From the NCBI RefSeq assembly GCF_002115725.1, contig NZ_JFKD01000006.1:1-64000 (forward strand): DNA of 64,000 nt, in the 5' to 3' direction. Made by a program: the position numbers and the translations under genes. The notes below the pieces were generated by a model. It worked only from the letters and a program-made list of their open reading frames with translations, made no database searches and was not told where the DNA came from. The DNA comes from Marivita cryptomonadis (lineage in GTDB: Bacteria; Pseudomonadota; Alphaproteobacteria; Rhodobacterales; Rhodobacteraceae). Shown in pieces: positions 8,107 through 16,368 of the stretch. Within the stretch, counting starts at the first letter, position 1. Each line of letters begins with the position of its first letter.

Positions 8107-9197
8107 TCTGCCGCCTCTTGATGCTGTCCTTGCGAGGCCTCGACCTCGCGGCGCAGTTTGCGCACCAGCTCCAGTTCGGACTGGAAATCGACGTAATGCG
8201 GCAGCTTGATATGTTCGAGGAAGCCCGTCGCCTGAATGTTGTCGGCGTGGTAGAGCACAAATTCTGCGTCCTGCGCCGGTGCGCCGACATTGTCTTCGCC
8301 CAATTCTTCCCACCGCAACGCTCGGTCGACCAGCGCCATTGAGATCGCCTTGCGTTCGGTTTGGCCGAAGACCAGACCATAGCCACGTGTGAATTGCGGT
8401 GGTTCGGTTTTCGAGCCTTTGAACTGGTTGACGGTTTCACACTCGGTCAGGGTGATTTCGCCGATTTCGATGGCGAAGCCGAGTTCGGGGATCTCCATTT
8501 CGACGGGCACTGTGCCGATGCGCAATTCCCCGACGAAGGCGTGGTTGCGGGCGTAGCCGCGCTGGGTGGAATAGGCCATCGACAGGGTAAAGCCTTCGTC
8601 CGCGCGGGTCAGCGCTTGCAGGCGCAGTGCACGGTCAGCAGGCATTTCCAGCGGTTCGCGCGTGAGATCGGGCGGCGTCGTGTCGTCGTGCGGGGCCTCT
8701 TCGATCAGGCCTTCGCGGTTCAAGAACCCGGTCACATGTGGAACCGGGGCGGGATCGGCCTCGCGCGTAGGGGCTTGGGGCACCTCGCCATCGGCGGCAA
8801 GTTTAAAATCGAGCAGGCGGTGCGTGTAATCGAAAGTGGGCCCAAGCACCTGCCCGCCGGGGAGATCCTTGAACGTCGCCGAGATGCGCCTGTCACAGGC
8901 CATGTTTGCCGTATCCACCGGGCCGGACGCGCCAAAGCGGGGCAGGGTGGTGCGATAGGCGCGGATGAGAAAGATCGCCTCGATCAGATCGCCGCGCGCC
9001 TGTTTGATCGCCAGTGCTGCCAGATCGGGATCGTAGAGCGAGCCTTCTGCCATCACGCGGTTGACGGCGAGGGCAAGCTGTTCGCGGATTTGCGCGACCG
9101 AGAGTTCTGTCACGGACGTGTCGCCGCGCCGTTCCTCGGCCAGCCACGCATGGGCGTTCTGGATCGCGCGTTCGCCACCTTTAACGGCTACATACAT
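8103..9197 (-). CDS. phnI: PhnI, C-P lyase core / nucleosidase subunit
   Basis: PhnI, with PhnG and PhnH, displaces adenine from ATP and transfers the ribose triphosphate to the phosphonate. The 364-residue protein starts MYVAVKGGERAI at the ATG at 9197, overlaps the phnH stop by one base (TGATG), and has an AAGGAA ribosome site within phnH. It contains family blocks such as AYRTTLPRFG (about 104-113), ISATFKDLPGGQ and LGFAIEIGEIT, and a C-terminal segment HIKLPHYVDFQSELELV. Length matches E. coli PhnI (354). The next gene in the operon is the HAD phosphatase instead of phnJ. Confidence 0.94.
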   Translation of the reverse strand: MYVAVKGGERAIQNAHAWLAEERRGDTSVTELSVAQIREQLALAVNRVMAEGSLYDPDLAALAIKQARGDLIEAIFLIRAYRTTLPRFGASGPVDTANMACDRRISATFKDLPGGQVLGPTFDYTHRLLDFKLAADGEVPQAPTREADPAPVPHVTGFLNREGLIEEAPHDDTTPPDLTREPLEMPADRALRLQALTRADEGFTLSMAYSTQRGYARNHAFVGELRIGTVPVEMEIPELGFAIEIGEITLTECETVNQFKGSKTEPPQFTRGYGLVFGQTERKAISMALVDRALRWEELGEDNVGAPAQDAEFVLYHADNIQATGFLEHIKLPHYVDFQSELELVRKLRREVEASQGQHQEAAE

Positions 9198-9799
9198 CAG
9201 GAATTTCCTTCTTGCGCTACCGCTTCGCTGCTTGATCGCGAGACCTTCGTGCTGCGCGGCAGCGCTGCGATGCGGTCGTCGCTTGTGAAGACAAAATCGA
9301 GCCCTAGCGGGAACAGCGCCGCGTTGTCCTGAAAAGCCTGTGTTTCGGGCAGGGACAGGCTGGCGGTGTTCCGGATGCCCGGGCCGGTCAGGGTTGCGCC
9401 GTCTGCCGCAAGGTCCGCACATTCCACGATCAGTGTCGCAGACCGATCCGGGTATTCGGATGTGCCGATGGGATAGGATGACAGCGGACCAAGTGCGTCC
9501 CACGTGCCAAGCGCGAACATGCAATGCGACGGACCAGTGATGGGCGCGCCGGTGTGGAAGGCCACCCATGTGCGGACTGCCTCGCAATCAGCGTCGCCCG
9601 CCATATAGAGCGGGGTTTCCGTATCGCAGAGTGTGAGCAGCGCGACACCTGCAGCGACAGAGAGCGGGGCGGGTGGGGTTGCACCTGAGAGCGTCTGGAT
9701 CGTGCCGGGGCGGGCCATCGCCTCCATCACGGCGCGAAAAGCGTGGGCGGCGTCGGTAGCAGGATGGGCGAACCCGCCTTCGAGTGTCTGTGCCTGCAT
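9197..9799 (-). CDS. phnH: PhnH, C-P lyase core subunit
   Basis: The 200-residue protein is the PhnH component of the PhnGHIJ core. Family features include GGFAHPATDAAHAFRAVMEAM near the N-terminus (residues 8-28), the GPGI segment and LGLDFVFTSDDRIAALPRS near the C-terminus. PhnH has a PLP-transferase-like fold without catalytic residues and is thought to be structural. The start is the ATG at 9799, overlapping the phnG TGA by one base; a TTG one codon earlier is less likely. The C-terminal tail also carries the ribosome site for phnI. Confidence 0.93.
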   Translation of the reverse strand: MQAQTLEGGFAHPATDAAHAFRAVMEAMARPGTIQTLSGATPPAPLSVAAGVALLTLCDTETPLYMAGDADCEAVRTWVAFHTGAPITGPSHCMFALGTWDALGPLSSYPIGTSEYPDRSATLIVECADLAADGATLTGPGIRNTASLSLPETQAFQDNAALFPLGLDFVFTSDDRIAALPRSTKVSRSSSEAVAQEGNS

Positions 9800-10254
9800 C
9801 AATCTTCCCCCCGCACCATTGTGAAAAAATCGACCTTGGTGGCCGCCGCCTTTTCGGCGCGTGTCGTACGTCGTGTGGTGGCCTCTTGTTCCAACGGCTC
9901 AAGAACCTTGGCGCGAAGGACAGTGACCGCGTCCGTCTGCATCAACGCATCGACCAGTGCTGCGGCTTCGGCATCCGGTTTGCGGCGGCCTTGCACATAG
10001 GCGTGTCCCACCTCGCCACTTGGCAAGGTCAGCGCACAGCGCGTGATCGTCATTTCGCCAAGGTTGAACGGCGCACCAGTGCCGCCTGCGCGACCGCGCA
10101 CCATGACGCTGCCGATTTCGGGGGCGCGCAGCCATGTAAAGGCAGGGCGGGGCAGGGCGGCGTCCAGCAGGGCCACTACGCGGCCTTCGGGCGCTTTTGC
10201 CATCAGGCTCATCCATGCCTTGCGGTCCGGTGTCTGGTCGATCGTGTCTTTCAT
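9799..10254 (-). CDS. phnG: PhnG, C-P lyase core subunit
   Basis: The 151-residue protein is PhnG, first gene of the C-P lyase operon. Recognisable blocks are RKAWMSLMAKAP (about 11-22), a GRAGGTGAPFNLGEMTITRC stretch at about 54-73, and GHAYVQGRRKPDAEAAALVDA. PhnG joins PhnH and PhnI in transferring the alkylphosphonate to ribose triphosphate. The ribosome site before the ATG at 10254 is weak. The 81-bp gap to the divergent phnF gene holds the likely promoter and operator for the whole operon. Confidence 0.92.
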   Translation of the reverse strand: MKDTIDQTPDRKAWMSLMAKAPEGRVVALLDAALPRPAFTWLRAPEIGSVMVRGRAGGTGAPFNLGEMTITRCALTLPSGEVGHAYVQGRRKPDAEAAALVDALMQTDAVTVLRAKVLEPLEQEATTRRTTRAEKAAATKVDFFTMVRGED

Positions 10255-10273
10255 CTCGACAACTTTTCAAGTT

Positions 10274-10287
10274 TCTATACAACTAGA
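10274..10287. promoter_or_regulatory. Candidate PhnF operator between phnG and phnF
   Basis: The divergent 81-bp gap holds an interrupted inverted repeat TCTA-N6-TAGA (TCTATACAACTAGA). GntR/HutC-family regulators usually bind short inverted repeats of this kind, commonly containing TATA or TAGAC cores, beside their own gene. A TATGAT element reading toward phnG overlaps the right side. The assignment to PhnF is inferred from position. Confidence 0.4.
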
Positions 10288-10335
10288 CATATCATACCAG
10301 ATTCCCCGATCCGAGACAGTGGAGTTTTGTGAATT

Positions 10336-11055
10336 TTGCGTAACACCCGGTCGTCGACCCCTGTCTGGAAAGCCATCGCTGCGGCGCTCAGGGCGGATAT
10401 TTCCGAAGGGCGCTATCTGCCTGGTGACAAGCTCCCGACCGAGGTGCAGCTTTCGGCGCGGTTTGGGGTGAACCGGCACACGGTGCGCCATGCGCTGTCG
10501 CATTTGGTCGACGAAGGACTGGTACGAACGCGGCGCGGGGCGGGTGCGTTTGTAGCCTCAACCCCCACCGATTATCCAATTGGCGAACGAGTACGGTTTC
10601 ACGAAAACCTGCTTGCCGCCGGGCGGAGGCCGGAAAAGCGTGTTCTTGACGTGGAATGCCGTGCGGCCACTGCGGGCGAGGCAAGGGCGCTAGAGATCGA
10701 CGAAGGCGCCGCGGTCTGTGCTTATCGCGGGCTGTCGCTGGCAGATGGCGCGCCAATTGCGCTGTTCGAAAGCGTGTTCCCGGTGGACCGGACGCCCGGA
10801 ATCGACCGACACCTGACCGAGACCAGCAGCGTGACCGAAGCATTGGCGCTTGCTGGTGTGGCCGACTATACCCGTGCGTCAACCCGTCTGACGGCAGTTC
10901 TTTCAGATGTCACACAAGCATTGCATCTACACCTGCGGGAGGGGGATCCGCTGTTGCGATCAACCAGCGTTAACGTAGAGGCCGAGGGACACCCGGTCGA
11001 ATATGGACGCACGTGGTTCGCAGGCGACCGGGTTACATTGACGTTGGAAGCCTAG
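10336..11055 (+). CDS. phnF: PhnF, GntR/HutC-family transcriptional regulator
   Basis: The 239-residue protein has an N-terminal winged helix (about residues 8-75, with LPTEVQLSARFGVNRHTVRHAL as the recognition region) and a C-terminal UTRA/chorismate-lyase-like effector domain (about 85-235). It is placed head-to-head with phnG, the classical position of PhnF, and probably represses the C-P lyase operon. An in-frame TGA lies immediately upstream, so the start is the TTG at 10336, with GGAG 11 bp before it; a rare start codon fits a low-level repressor. Its stop overlaps the convergent hexapeptide transferase gene by 4 bp. Confidence 0.88.
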   Translation: MRNTRSSTPVWKAIAAALRADISEGRYLPGDKLPTEVQLSARFGVNRHTVRHALSHLVDEGLVRTRRGAGAFVASTPTDYPIGERVRFHENLLAAGRRPEKRVLDVECRAATAGEARALEIDEGAAVCAYRGLSLADGAPIALFESVFPVDRTPGIDRHLTETSSVTEALALAGVADYTRASTRLTAVLSDVTQALHLHLREGDPLLRSTSVNVEAEGHPVEYGRTWFAGDRVTLTLEA

Positions 11056-11669
11056 CCCCCAAACCGTTCCAGAAATTCCGCGGCGCTTAGCGACCGGAAA
11101 TCATCCAGAGCCATACGCAGCGCATCATGGGGCCAATCCCACCATGCGAGGTCGATCAGCCGTTCTGCAATCGCAGTGGGTTGCCGTTCGCGCATCACCC
11201 GCGCAGGGGTGCCGGCGACGATGGTGTAGGGCGCGACATCTTTGGTCACGACAGAGCCACTGGCCACGACGGCGCCGTGGCCCAGAGTCACCTCGGGCTT
11301 GATCATCGTGCCGTGGCCGATCCATGTGTCATGGCCGATTACCGCACGACGGGTCTTGCGGTGATTCAGGAAATCCTCGTCCGGGCGGGCATCATCCCAA
11401 TAATCCTGCGACCGGTATAGGAAGTGGTGACACGCCGCCGTATCAAGCGGATGGTCTGTCGCGCCGATCCGTACGAAGCTGGCGATATTGGCGAACTTTC
11501 CCACATCGGCATTGGCGATATCGCCATAGCGGTCGCAATAGCTGTAATCGCCAATATTGCTGTTGGTGACTCGGCTGCCCAATCCGATCTCGGTATAAGC
11601 GCCAAACGTGCTGTCGGTCAGGGTGCACCCCTCGTGAACGAAGTGTGCGTCATGCTTGAGGCGGGCCAT
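11052..11669 (-). CDS. Hexapeptide-repeat acetyltransferase of phosphonate loci
   Basis: The 205-residue protein is a left-handed beta-helix (hexapeptide) transferase, with repeats such as TEIGLGSRV, CDRYGDIANADVGKFANIAS and VIGHDTWIGHGTMIKPEVTLGHGAVVASGSVVTKDV, followed by IVAGTPARVMRER. It matches the DapD/xenobiotic-acetyltransferase-like family that accompanies phn genes; its substrate may be an aminoalkylphosphonate, as with the unrelated PhnO, but that is an inference. It starts one base after the phnE stop, so it is the last gene of the phnCDEE operon. It overlaps phnF tail-to-tail by 4 bp. Confidence 0.85.
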   Translation of the reverse strand: MARLKHDAHFVHEGCTLTDSTFGAYTEIGLGSRVTNSNIGDYSYCDRYGDIANADVGKFANIASFVRIGATDHPLDTAACHHFLYRSQDYWDDARPDEDFLNHRKTRRAVIGHDTWIGHGTMIKPEVTLGHGAVVASGSVVTKDVAPYTIVAGTPARVMRERQPTAIAERLIDLAWWDWPHDALRMALDDFRSLSAAEFLERFGG

Positions 11670-11670
11670 A

Positions 11671-12984
11671 TCAATCCTTGCGGCCGATCAGCTTGCCGCG
11701 CAGCCAGCCCGAGAAGCTGTCCATTGCCATCACCATCGCCACGATCAGGATGATGTAATAGGCGACTTCTTCCCAGTCCTTCTGGGTCTGGATGGCCTGC
11801 GTCAGCATCAGGCCGATGCCGCCGCCGGTGATCGCGCCGATTATGGTGGCCGAGCGGGTGTTGGATTCGAGGAAATAGAGGATCTGCGCCAGAAGGATCG
11901 GCACGATCTGCGGGATCACGCCAAAGCGATAGCGTTGCAACGGCTTGGCCCCGGTCGATGCGACGCCTTCGATCTGTTTCTGATCGACGTTCTCTAGCGC
12001 CTCTGAAAAGATTTTGCCGAAGGTGCCCGTATCGGTGATCAGGATCGCCAACGTCCCGGTCAGAGGGCCGGGGCCAAAGGCGCGGGCCAGAACAATGGTC
12101 CAGATCAAGGCATCGACGCCGCGCACAAAATCGAACAGACGACGTGTTGCGGCGCGCACGATCATGACCGGCGCAAACCGTTTGGCCGCCATGAAGGCAA
12201 GCGGCAGGGCAATGATCGCGGCCCCCATCGTGCCAAGGAATGCCATCAGGATGGTTTCGCCAATCGCCCAAGCCACGTCTTTGTGCCGCCACATGGCATT
12301 GTTCCACCAGTCCGACAGGGCACCTGTGATATTCGGACGGGTCGGGTCGATGCGGTCGCCCAACAGGATCTCGAACAACCCGTGGCCGTGATAGGGGCTG
12401 TCGAAGGTGAACCAGAACAGCTCCCAACCCGGGAAATAGTTGAAGACCTCGGTTTTCGATCCGGTGATGGTCACGCGGCCTTCGGGGGTTGTGATTGCCA
12501 CACGTCGGTTCGAGGCATTGATCCAGTCGGGCGCGTCTTCGGGCAGGTTGGTTGTGATGGTGCGGCCTTCGGCTTGCGCTTCGATCAGGCCGAAGCCTGG
12601 GACTTCGATCTCGGTTCGCTGCTCGGGCAGCAGGCGAACGATGGTGTCGCCGCCAAGATCAATCGTGATGATGTCGTCCCCGCTGACCCAATCGGGGCGC
12701 TGGCCCTCGGGGTAGGCGCCTTTGCGTTCGCCTTCGACCGCGTAGGACATCTCTCCGCTGCGGTTGTCGCGGGTGACGTGGGTTTTGTACGACCAACTGT
12801 CAGACGCGAGCGTGACCGCGTTGTCCCAATTTGCGCGTTTCGTCAGGCCTGCGATGTCGAAGGCAAAGAAGATGTAGACGAAATAGGCAAGAACGATCGC
12901 AGGCAAAGCTACAGCAAAGATGCGTTTGCGGGCAAAAAGCGCGTCAGCTTCCGTTTTGACAAGGCTCAGGTCAGCGGCGGTCAT
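11671..12984 (-). CDS. phnE: Phosphonate ABC permease PhnE, long form
   Basis: The 437-residue permease has an N-terminal membrane helix (about 20-42), then an unusual predicted periplasmic stretch of about 150 residues (roughly 45-195, rich in beta-type sequence), then the usual MetI-like permease core of five helices from about residue 235. The EAA loop reads EALENVDQKQIEGVASTGAK followed by FGVIPQI. PhnE normally has 260-290 residues, so the insert is a clear addition; long forms of this kind occur next to a normal PhnE in rhodobacteria. The ATG overlaps the stop of the upstream phnE gene (ATGA). The two PhnE proteins probably form a heterodimer. Confidence 0.9.
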   Translation of the reverse strand: MTAADLSLVKTEADALFARKRIFAVALPAIVLAYFVYIFFAFDIAGLTKRANWDNAVTLASDSWSYKTHVTRDNRSGEMSYAVEGERKGAYPEGQRPDWVSGDDIITIDLGGDTIVRLLPEQRTEIEVPGFGLIEAQAEGRTITTNLPEDAPDWINASNRRVAITTPEGRVTITGSKTEVFNYFPGWELFWFTFDSPYHGHGLFEILLGDRIDPTRPNITGALSDWWNNAMWRHKDVAWAIGETILMAFLGTMGAAIIALPLAFMAAKRFAPVMIVRAATRRLFDFVRGVDALIWTIVLARAFGPGPLTGTLAILITDTGTFGKIFSEALENVDQKQIEGVASTGAKPLQRYRFGVIPQIVPILLAQILYFLESNTRSATIIGAITGGGIGLMLTQAIQTQKDWEEVAYYIILIVAMVMAMDSFSGWLRGKLIGRKD

Positions 12985-13862
12985 GCGTTTTGTCCTTCGG
13001 TCAGACGGTTGCGGTAGCGGCTTGAAATTTGGTCGAAGAACACGATGGTTCCGAAGAGCAGGATAAAGATCGCGGCGGCCTCATCAAAACGGCCTGGTCC
13101 CCAAGCCATCGCGTTGCGCAGCTCGTAGCCAAGACCGCCAGCGCCGACAAAGCCAAGGATAGCCGAGGCGCGGATGTTGATTTCAAAGCGCAGAAGCGCA
13201 TAGCTCAGATAGTTGGGCGCGACCTGCGGCAGCACACCCAGCCACATCCGCTGCGACCAGTTAGCCCCGGTTGATGCAAGCCCTTCGACGGGTTTGAGGT
13301 CGGCGTTTTCCGCCACCTCTGAAAACATCTTGCCCAAGGCACCCGCCGTGTGAATGGCAATGGCGATCATTGCGGGCACCGGGCCGCCAGCCAGAACAAA
13401 GATCAGCACCAGCGCGATCACGATTTCAGGCACGGCGCGCATGATGTCCATGCTGCGGCGGAACACCGGGATCAGGCGGGGCCAGCGGGCCAGACCGCGC
13501 GTCGACAAGAGCGACAGGATCAGACCGGCGGCGGCGCCGATCAGCGTTGAGACCGCCGCGATGTTGATGGTTTCCACCAGTGCGGGGAAGAATTCGACAA
13601 TGAGTGCAGGCAGGTCGGCGCGTTTTTCCCAAGCTTCGGCCAGTACTTCTGCGGGGTAATCACCGATCTGGTGCAGCCCGTCCCAGAAGCCGCCAGCGTT
13701 GCGGTCGTCGGCCACGTTGAAGCCGGACACCATAAGCACAACAAAGATGAGCAATGTCAGCCCACCGTAAAGGCGGCGGCGCTGGACCTGGGCCATGTAG
13801 CTGTTCTGAATGCTGTCTACCGTCTGGCGTTGCTGCGCCGCGGCAAGTGTCGCGTCTGTCAT
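12981..13862 (-). CDS. phnE: Phosphonate ABC permease PhnE, short form
   Basis: The 293-residue inner-membrane permease pairs with the long PhnE downstream. It has a first helix at about residues 32-50 and a MetI-like core of helices from about residue 95, with the EAA loop EVAENADLKPVEGLASTGAN followed by LGVLPQV, the contact site for the PhnC ATPase. The ATG at 13862 lies 62 bp after the phnD stop, and this gap contains a strong hairpin. It overlaps the long phnE by 4 bp. Confidence 0.92.
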   Translation of the reverse strand: MTDATLAAAQQRQTVDSIQNSYMAQVQRRRLYGGLTLLIFVVLMVSGFNVADDRNAGGFWDGLHQIGDYPAEVLAEAWEKRADLPALIVEFFPALVETINIAAVSTLIGAAAGLILSLLSTRGLARWPRLIPVFRRSMDIMRAVPEIVIALVLIFVLAGGPVPAMIAIAIHTAGALGKMFSEVAENADLKPVEGLASTGANWSQRMWLGVLPQVAPNYLSYALLRFEINIRASAILGFVGAGGLGYELRNAMAWGPGRFDEAAAIFILLFGTIVFFDQISSRYRNRLTEGQNA

Positions 13863-13881
13863 CTGCTGCCCTCAAATGAAA

Positions 13882-13909
13882 ATCGGCAGCCCGCGTGCTG
13901 GCTGCCGAT
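13882..13909 (-). terminator. Perfect hairpin after phnD (intercistronic attenuator)
   Basis: A perfect 10-bp stem, ATCGGCAGCC/GGCTGCCGAT, with an 8-nt loop lies between phnD and phnE. On the transcript it is followed by UUUUC. This is a weak intrinsic terminator or 3'-end-protecting hairpin, which would raise PhnD mRNA relative to the permease genes; binding proteins are typically needed in excess. Confidence 0.75.
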
Positions 13910-13924
13910 GGAGTGGGGTTGGTC

Positions 13925-14833
13925 TTAGCCGCCGATTTTGGCTTGGCGTGCTGCGATCACCGACTCGTAGGTGCTGTGCTCGACCGACTGGAAGCCAAGC
14001 GTTTCGCCAGCGGCCACACCGTAGGCGCAGTCCTGATCGCGCTCGTGCAGCCCGTCGACCAAAGCAGTCATCTTTGCTTTGACTTCATCCGGCAGCGCTT
14101 TGCGCAGAACAACCGGGCCTTCCGGGATCACTTTGGATTTCCAGATTTCGACCAGTTCGTTCATGTCGACGAGACCAGCATCGACTGCCTTGCGCAATGC
14201 GCCCGAGTTGTAGCCGTCTTCCCAGTTGCCCTGACCGTCGGCCCATGTCACGCCAGCGTCGATGTCGCCGTTATAGACTGCAACGATGGTCTGCTCGTGG
14301 CCGCCGGTGAACTTGACCTCACCGAAATAGTCGCCGGATTCCATTGTCGATCCGGTGGCCTGCGGGATTTCAATGGAGGGGATCAGGTAACCCGATGTGG
14401 AGTTCGGATCGCCAAAGCCGAAGACTTTGCCCTGCATGTCTTCGAGCGAGGTCACACCGGCGTCCTTGCGGGCAAAACCGATGGAGTGGTAACCGATGGA
14501 ACCGTCCATGTTGACCTTGACCAGAACCGGCTCGACCGCTTCGGGGTCCTGCAGAAAGGTTGCGGCATAGGCCGATGCGCCAAGCCATGCCATGTCGATG
14601 GTGCCACCCAGCAGGCCCTGGATCACGCCGTTGTAGTCGGCAGGGGCGAACAGCTTGACTTCGACGCCGAGCTCTTCAGCGGCATAGTCCTGCAGGCAGC
14701 TATAGCTGTTCATGCGGTCCTGAGCGTTTTCGCCACCAAGGATGCCGATGCGGAATTCGGTGATGTCCTGTGCGAAAGCAGCGGTGCTCAGAGCGGTTGT
14801 GGTCGCAAGCGCAAGTGCGATGGTCTTTTTCAT
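13925..14833 (-). CDS. phnD: PhnD, periplasmic phosphonate-binding protein
   Basis: The 302-residue protein has a signal peptide (MKKTIALALATTTALSTAAFA, cleavage about residue 21 before QDITEFRIG) and the PhnD fold, with the block FRIGILGGENAQDR and GMINMAW-like DMAWLGASAYA typical of the family. It captures phosphonates for PhnC/PhnE. The ATG at 14833 is preceded by GGAGAG; an in-frame ATG 12 bases earlier overlaps that ribosome site and is rejected. Hairpins flank the gene on both sides, so its mRNA segment is probably stabilised and processed. Confidence 0.93.
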   Translation of the reverse strand: MKKTIALALATTTALSTAAFAQDITEFRIGILGGENAQDRMNSYSCLQDYAAEELGVEVKLFAPADYNGVIQGLLGGTIDMAWLGASAYAATFLQDPEAVEPVLVKVNMDGSIGYHSIGFARKDAGVTSLEDMQGKVFGFGDPNSTSGYLIPSIEIPQATGSTMESGDYFGEVKFTGGHEQTIVAVYNGDIDAGVTWADGQGNWEDGYNSGALRKAVDAGLVDMNELVEIWKSKVIPEGPVVLRKALPDEVKAKMTALVDGLHERDQDCAYGVAAGETLGFQSVEHSTYESVIAARQAKIGG

Positions 14834-14855
14834 CTGTCTCTCCATTGGGTGTGAT

Positions 14856-14884
14856 GAAATGCAAAAGCCCGCCGCAGCGGGGTT
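14856..14884 (-). terminator. Hairpin with U-run between phnC and phnD
   Basis: On the transcript strand the gap reads AAACCCCGC-TGCG-GCGGGCTTTT: a GC stem with one bulged base and a U-run. It resembles a partial intrinsic terminator that would limit read-through from phnC or mark a processing site upstream of phnD. Confidence 0.55.
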
Positions 14885-14893
14885 TCAACTGGG

Positions 14894-15703
14894 TCAGGCC
14901 AACACAAGGTTTTCGTTGGACTGGTCCAGTGTTTCGATGGCGGTGGATGTGGCGGCTTCCGAGAAATCCGCCCCCGCGCCGTAGATGTCGCGGGCGACAC
15001 CGGTCGTCAGTTGGTCAGGGCGTCCGTCAAAGACGATGCGCCCGTCGCGCATCCCGATCACCCGGTCGCAGTAGCGGCGCGCGGTGTCGAGGGTGTGCAG
15101 GTTGGCGATGACCATGCGCCCGTCTTCTTCGTGAATGCGGCGCAGCGCATCCATCACGATCTGGGCGTTCATAGGGTCAAGGCTGGCAATCGGTTCATCG
15201 GCAAGGATGATGCTGGGGTCTTGCATCAAAGCACGCGCGATCGCGACGCGCTGCTGCTGACCACCCGACAGCGCCTCGGCGCGTTTGGGAGCTTGCTCCG
15301 CAATGCCAAGTCGGTCGAGGATTTCAATGGCTTTATGAATGTCCTCTTGGGGGTAGAGGTTGAACATCGTCGCAAAGGTCGACCGGCGGTTCAGTGTGCC
15401 GTGCAGAACGTTCGAGACCACATCCATACGCGGAACAAGATTGAACTGCTGAAAGATCATCGCACAGCGTGATTGCCATTCACGCCGGGCCGCGCCCTTG
15501 AGCGAAGAAATCTCTCGGCCTTCAAACAGGATTTCGCCGTCGGAGGCATCGCTCAGACGGTTGAGCATCCGCAGCAGCGTAGATTTCCCGGCACCCGAGC
15601 GGCCGATGATGCCGATCATCATGGGCCGATCTACGGTGAAAGTGGCAGCATCCACGGCAGTCTTGTCGCCAAACCGCTTGGTCAGTGACTTGAGTTCGAG
15701 CAT
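14894..15703 (-). CDS. phnC: PhnC, phosphonate importer ATPase
   Basis: The 269-residue ABC ATPase has Walker [10 protein letters not shown] (34-42), the signature [15 protein letters not shown] and Walker [14 protein letters not shown]. It powers the PhnD/PhnE/PhnE importer, and is first in the phnCDEE-acetyltransferase operon. The ATG at 15703 has an AGGGGG ribosome site. The upstream 216 bp separate it from a divergent exported-protein gene and contain a candidate Pho box. Confidence 0.93.
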   Translation of the reverse strand: MLELKSLTKRFGDKTAVDAATFTVDRPMMIGIIGRSGAGKSTLLRMLNRLSDASDGEILFEGREISSLKGAARREWQSRCAMIFQQFNLVPRMDVVSNVLHGTLNRRSTFATMFNLYPQEDIHKAIEILDRLGIAEQAPKRAEALSGGQQQRVAIARALMQDPSIILADEPIASLDPMNAQIVMDALRRIHEEDGRMVIANLHTLDTARRYCDRVIGMRDGRIVFDGRPDQLTTGVARDIYGAGADFSEAATSTAIETLDQSNENLVLA

Positions 15704-15780
15704 CGTATCCCCCTGTGTTGACGCGGCTGATAGGGGGGCGGTGCAAAGCTAATGCGACAGTTTTGAATCGGGTTTGCGAA

Positions 15781-15804
15781 TTTCGCGAAACAGTTTTGTG
15801 ACGC
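15781..15804 (-). promoter_or_regulatory. Candidate Pho box upstream of phnC, overlapping a palindrome
   Basis: Reading toward phnC, GCGTCAC-AAAA-CTGTTTC (15804-15787) has the 7-4-7 layout of a PhoB box (consensus CTGTCAT-N4-CTGTCAT) with about 10 of 14 repeat bases matching. It overlaps a perfect palindrome TTTCGCGAAA at 15781-15790 on the plus strand. A related but poorer repeat containing CTGTCGC lies about 35 bp closer to phnC. PhoB control would fit a phosphonate importer, but the match is by eye. Confidence 0.35.
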
Positions 15805-15919
15805 AAGGTGCAGCGGTCCACGCGATTGGATGCGACGGGGCGATCACATGTGTCGGAAAACTTATCCACAGGCCGTCATGAAACTGTTACACAGAACTGG
15901 GCGGTGCTATGAATGCCTC

Positions 15920-16216
15920 ATGCGGTCCCTTCTTGCTCTTAGCCTATGTGCCCTAACCTTTGGCCCCCACGCCGAAGCTGGCACGATTTCAGACCTGTTC
16001 TGTGACGACAGCGCCCGACTTGAAAAGCAGCTTATGACGCGTCAAGGCGCTCAAAAGTTGGGCCGCGGGATGCGTGGGCCGGATGCGTTGATCGAAGTGT
16101 GGATTGACCAAAGCGGGGATTGGACGTTGGTCCAAAGCTACGCCAATGGCACGTCCTGCATCGTCGCAATGGGAGAGCACTGGCAAGAAATTGCCCGCAC
16201 CCAAGATCCCGCCTGA
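15920..16216 (+). CDS. Small exported protein of unknown function
   Basis: From the ATG at 15920 the frame encodes 98 residues with a clear signal peptide (MRSLLALSLCALTFGPHAEA, cleavage about residue 20). The mature part of about 78 residues has two cysteines (one in DLFCDDSARL, one in GTSCIVAMGEHW) that could form a disulfide, and a GDWTLVQSYANGTSC stretch that looks like a small periplasmic beta-rich domain common in Rhodobacterales. I do not recognise a function. It is divergent from phnC and upstream of the Lrp regulator on the same strand, with a 152-bp gap. Confidence 0.75.
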   Translation: MRSLLALSLCALTFGPHAEAGTISDLFCDDSARLEKQLMTRQGAQKLGRGMRGPDALIEVWIDQSGDWTLVQSYANGTSCIVAMGEHWQEIARTQDPA

Positions 16217-16301
16217 TCTTCTCTGGACCCACCGATTGTCTTTGCCTATGCCGCCGCCAACAGAGCGTCCGGTGCAAGTGACGCTGTTTTTCAACAGTGT
16301 T

Positions 16302-16328
16302 AGCACTACCTTTATAGACATATGTGCT
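16302..16328 (+). promoter_or_regulatory. Candidate promoter/operator of the Lrp-family gene
   Basis: An inverted repeat AGCAC...GTGCT (16302-16306 and 16324-16328) brackets a TATAGA box at 16313-16318, about 50 bp before the Lrp/AsnC gene. Self-regulation is usual for this family, so the repeat may be its own operator. By-eye inference. Confidence 0.3.
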
Positions 16329-16368
16329 GATCGTTCGCTGGAACTGATCGGCTTGGAAGGTTGGAAAG

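Noticed and set aside
8107..8313. N-terminal extension of the HAD gene
   Set aside because: Lies inside phnI, and HAD homologues begin immediately before the VFDIGG motif.
8361..9332. 323-codon plus-strand frame opposite phnI/phnH
   Set aside because: No motif; overlaps two conserved C-P lyase genes completely.
13882..13909. Riboswitch between phnD and phnE
   Set aside because: A single perfect stem with short loop explains the signal; no conserved aptamer-like structure is seen.
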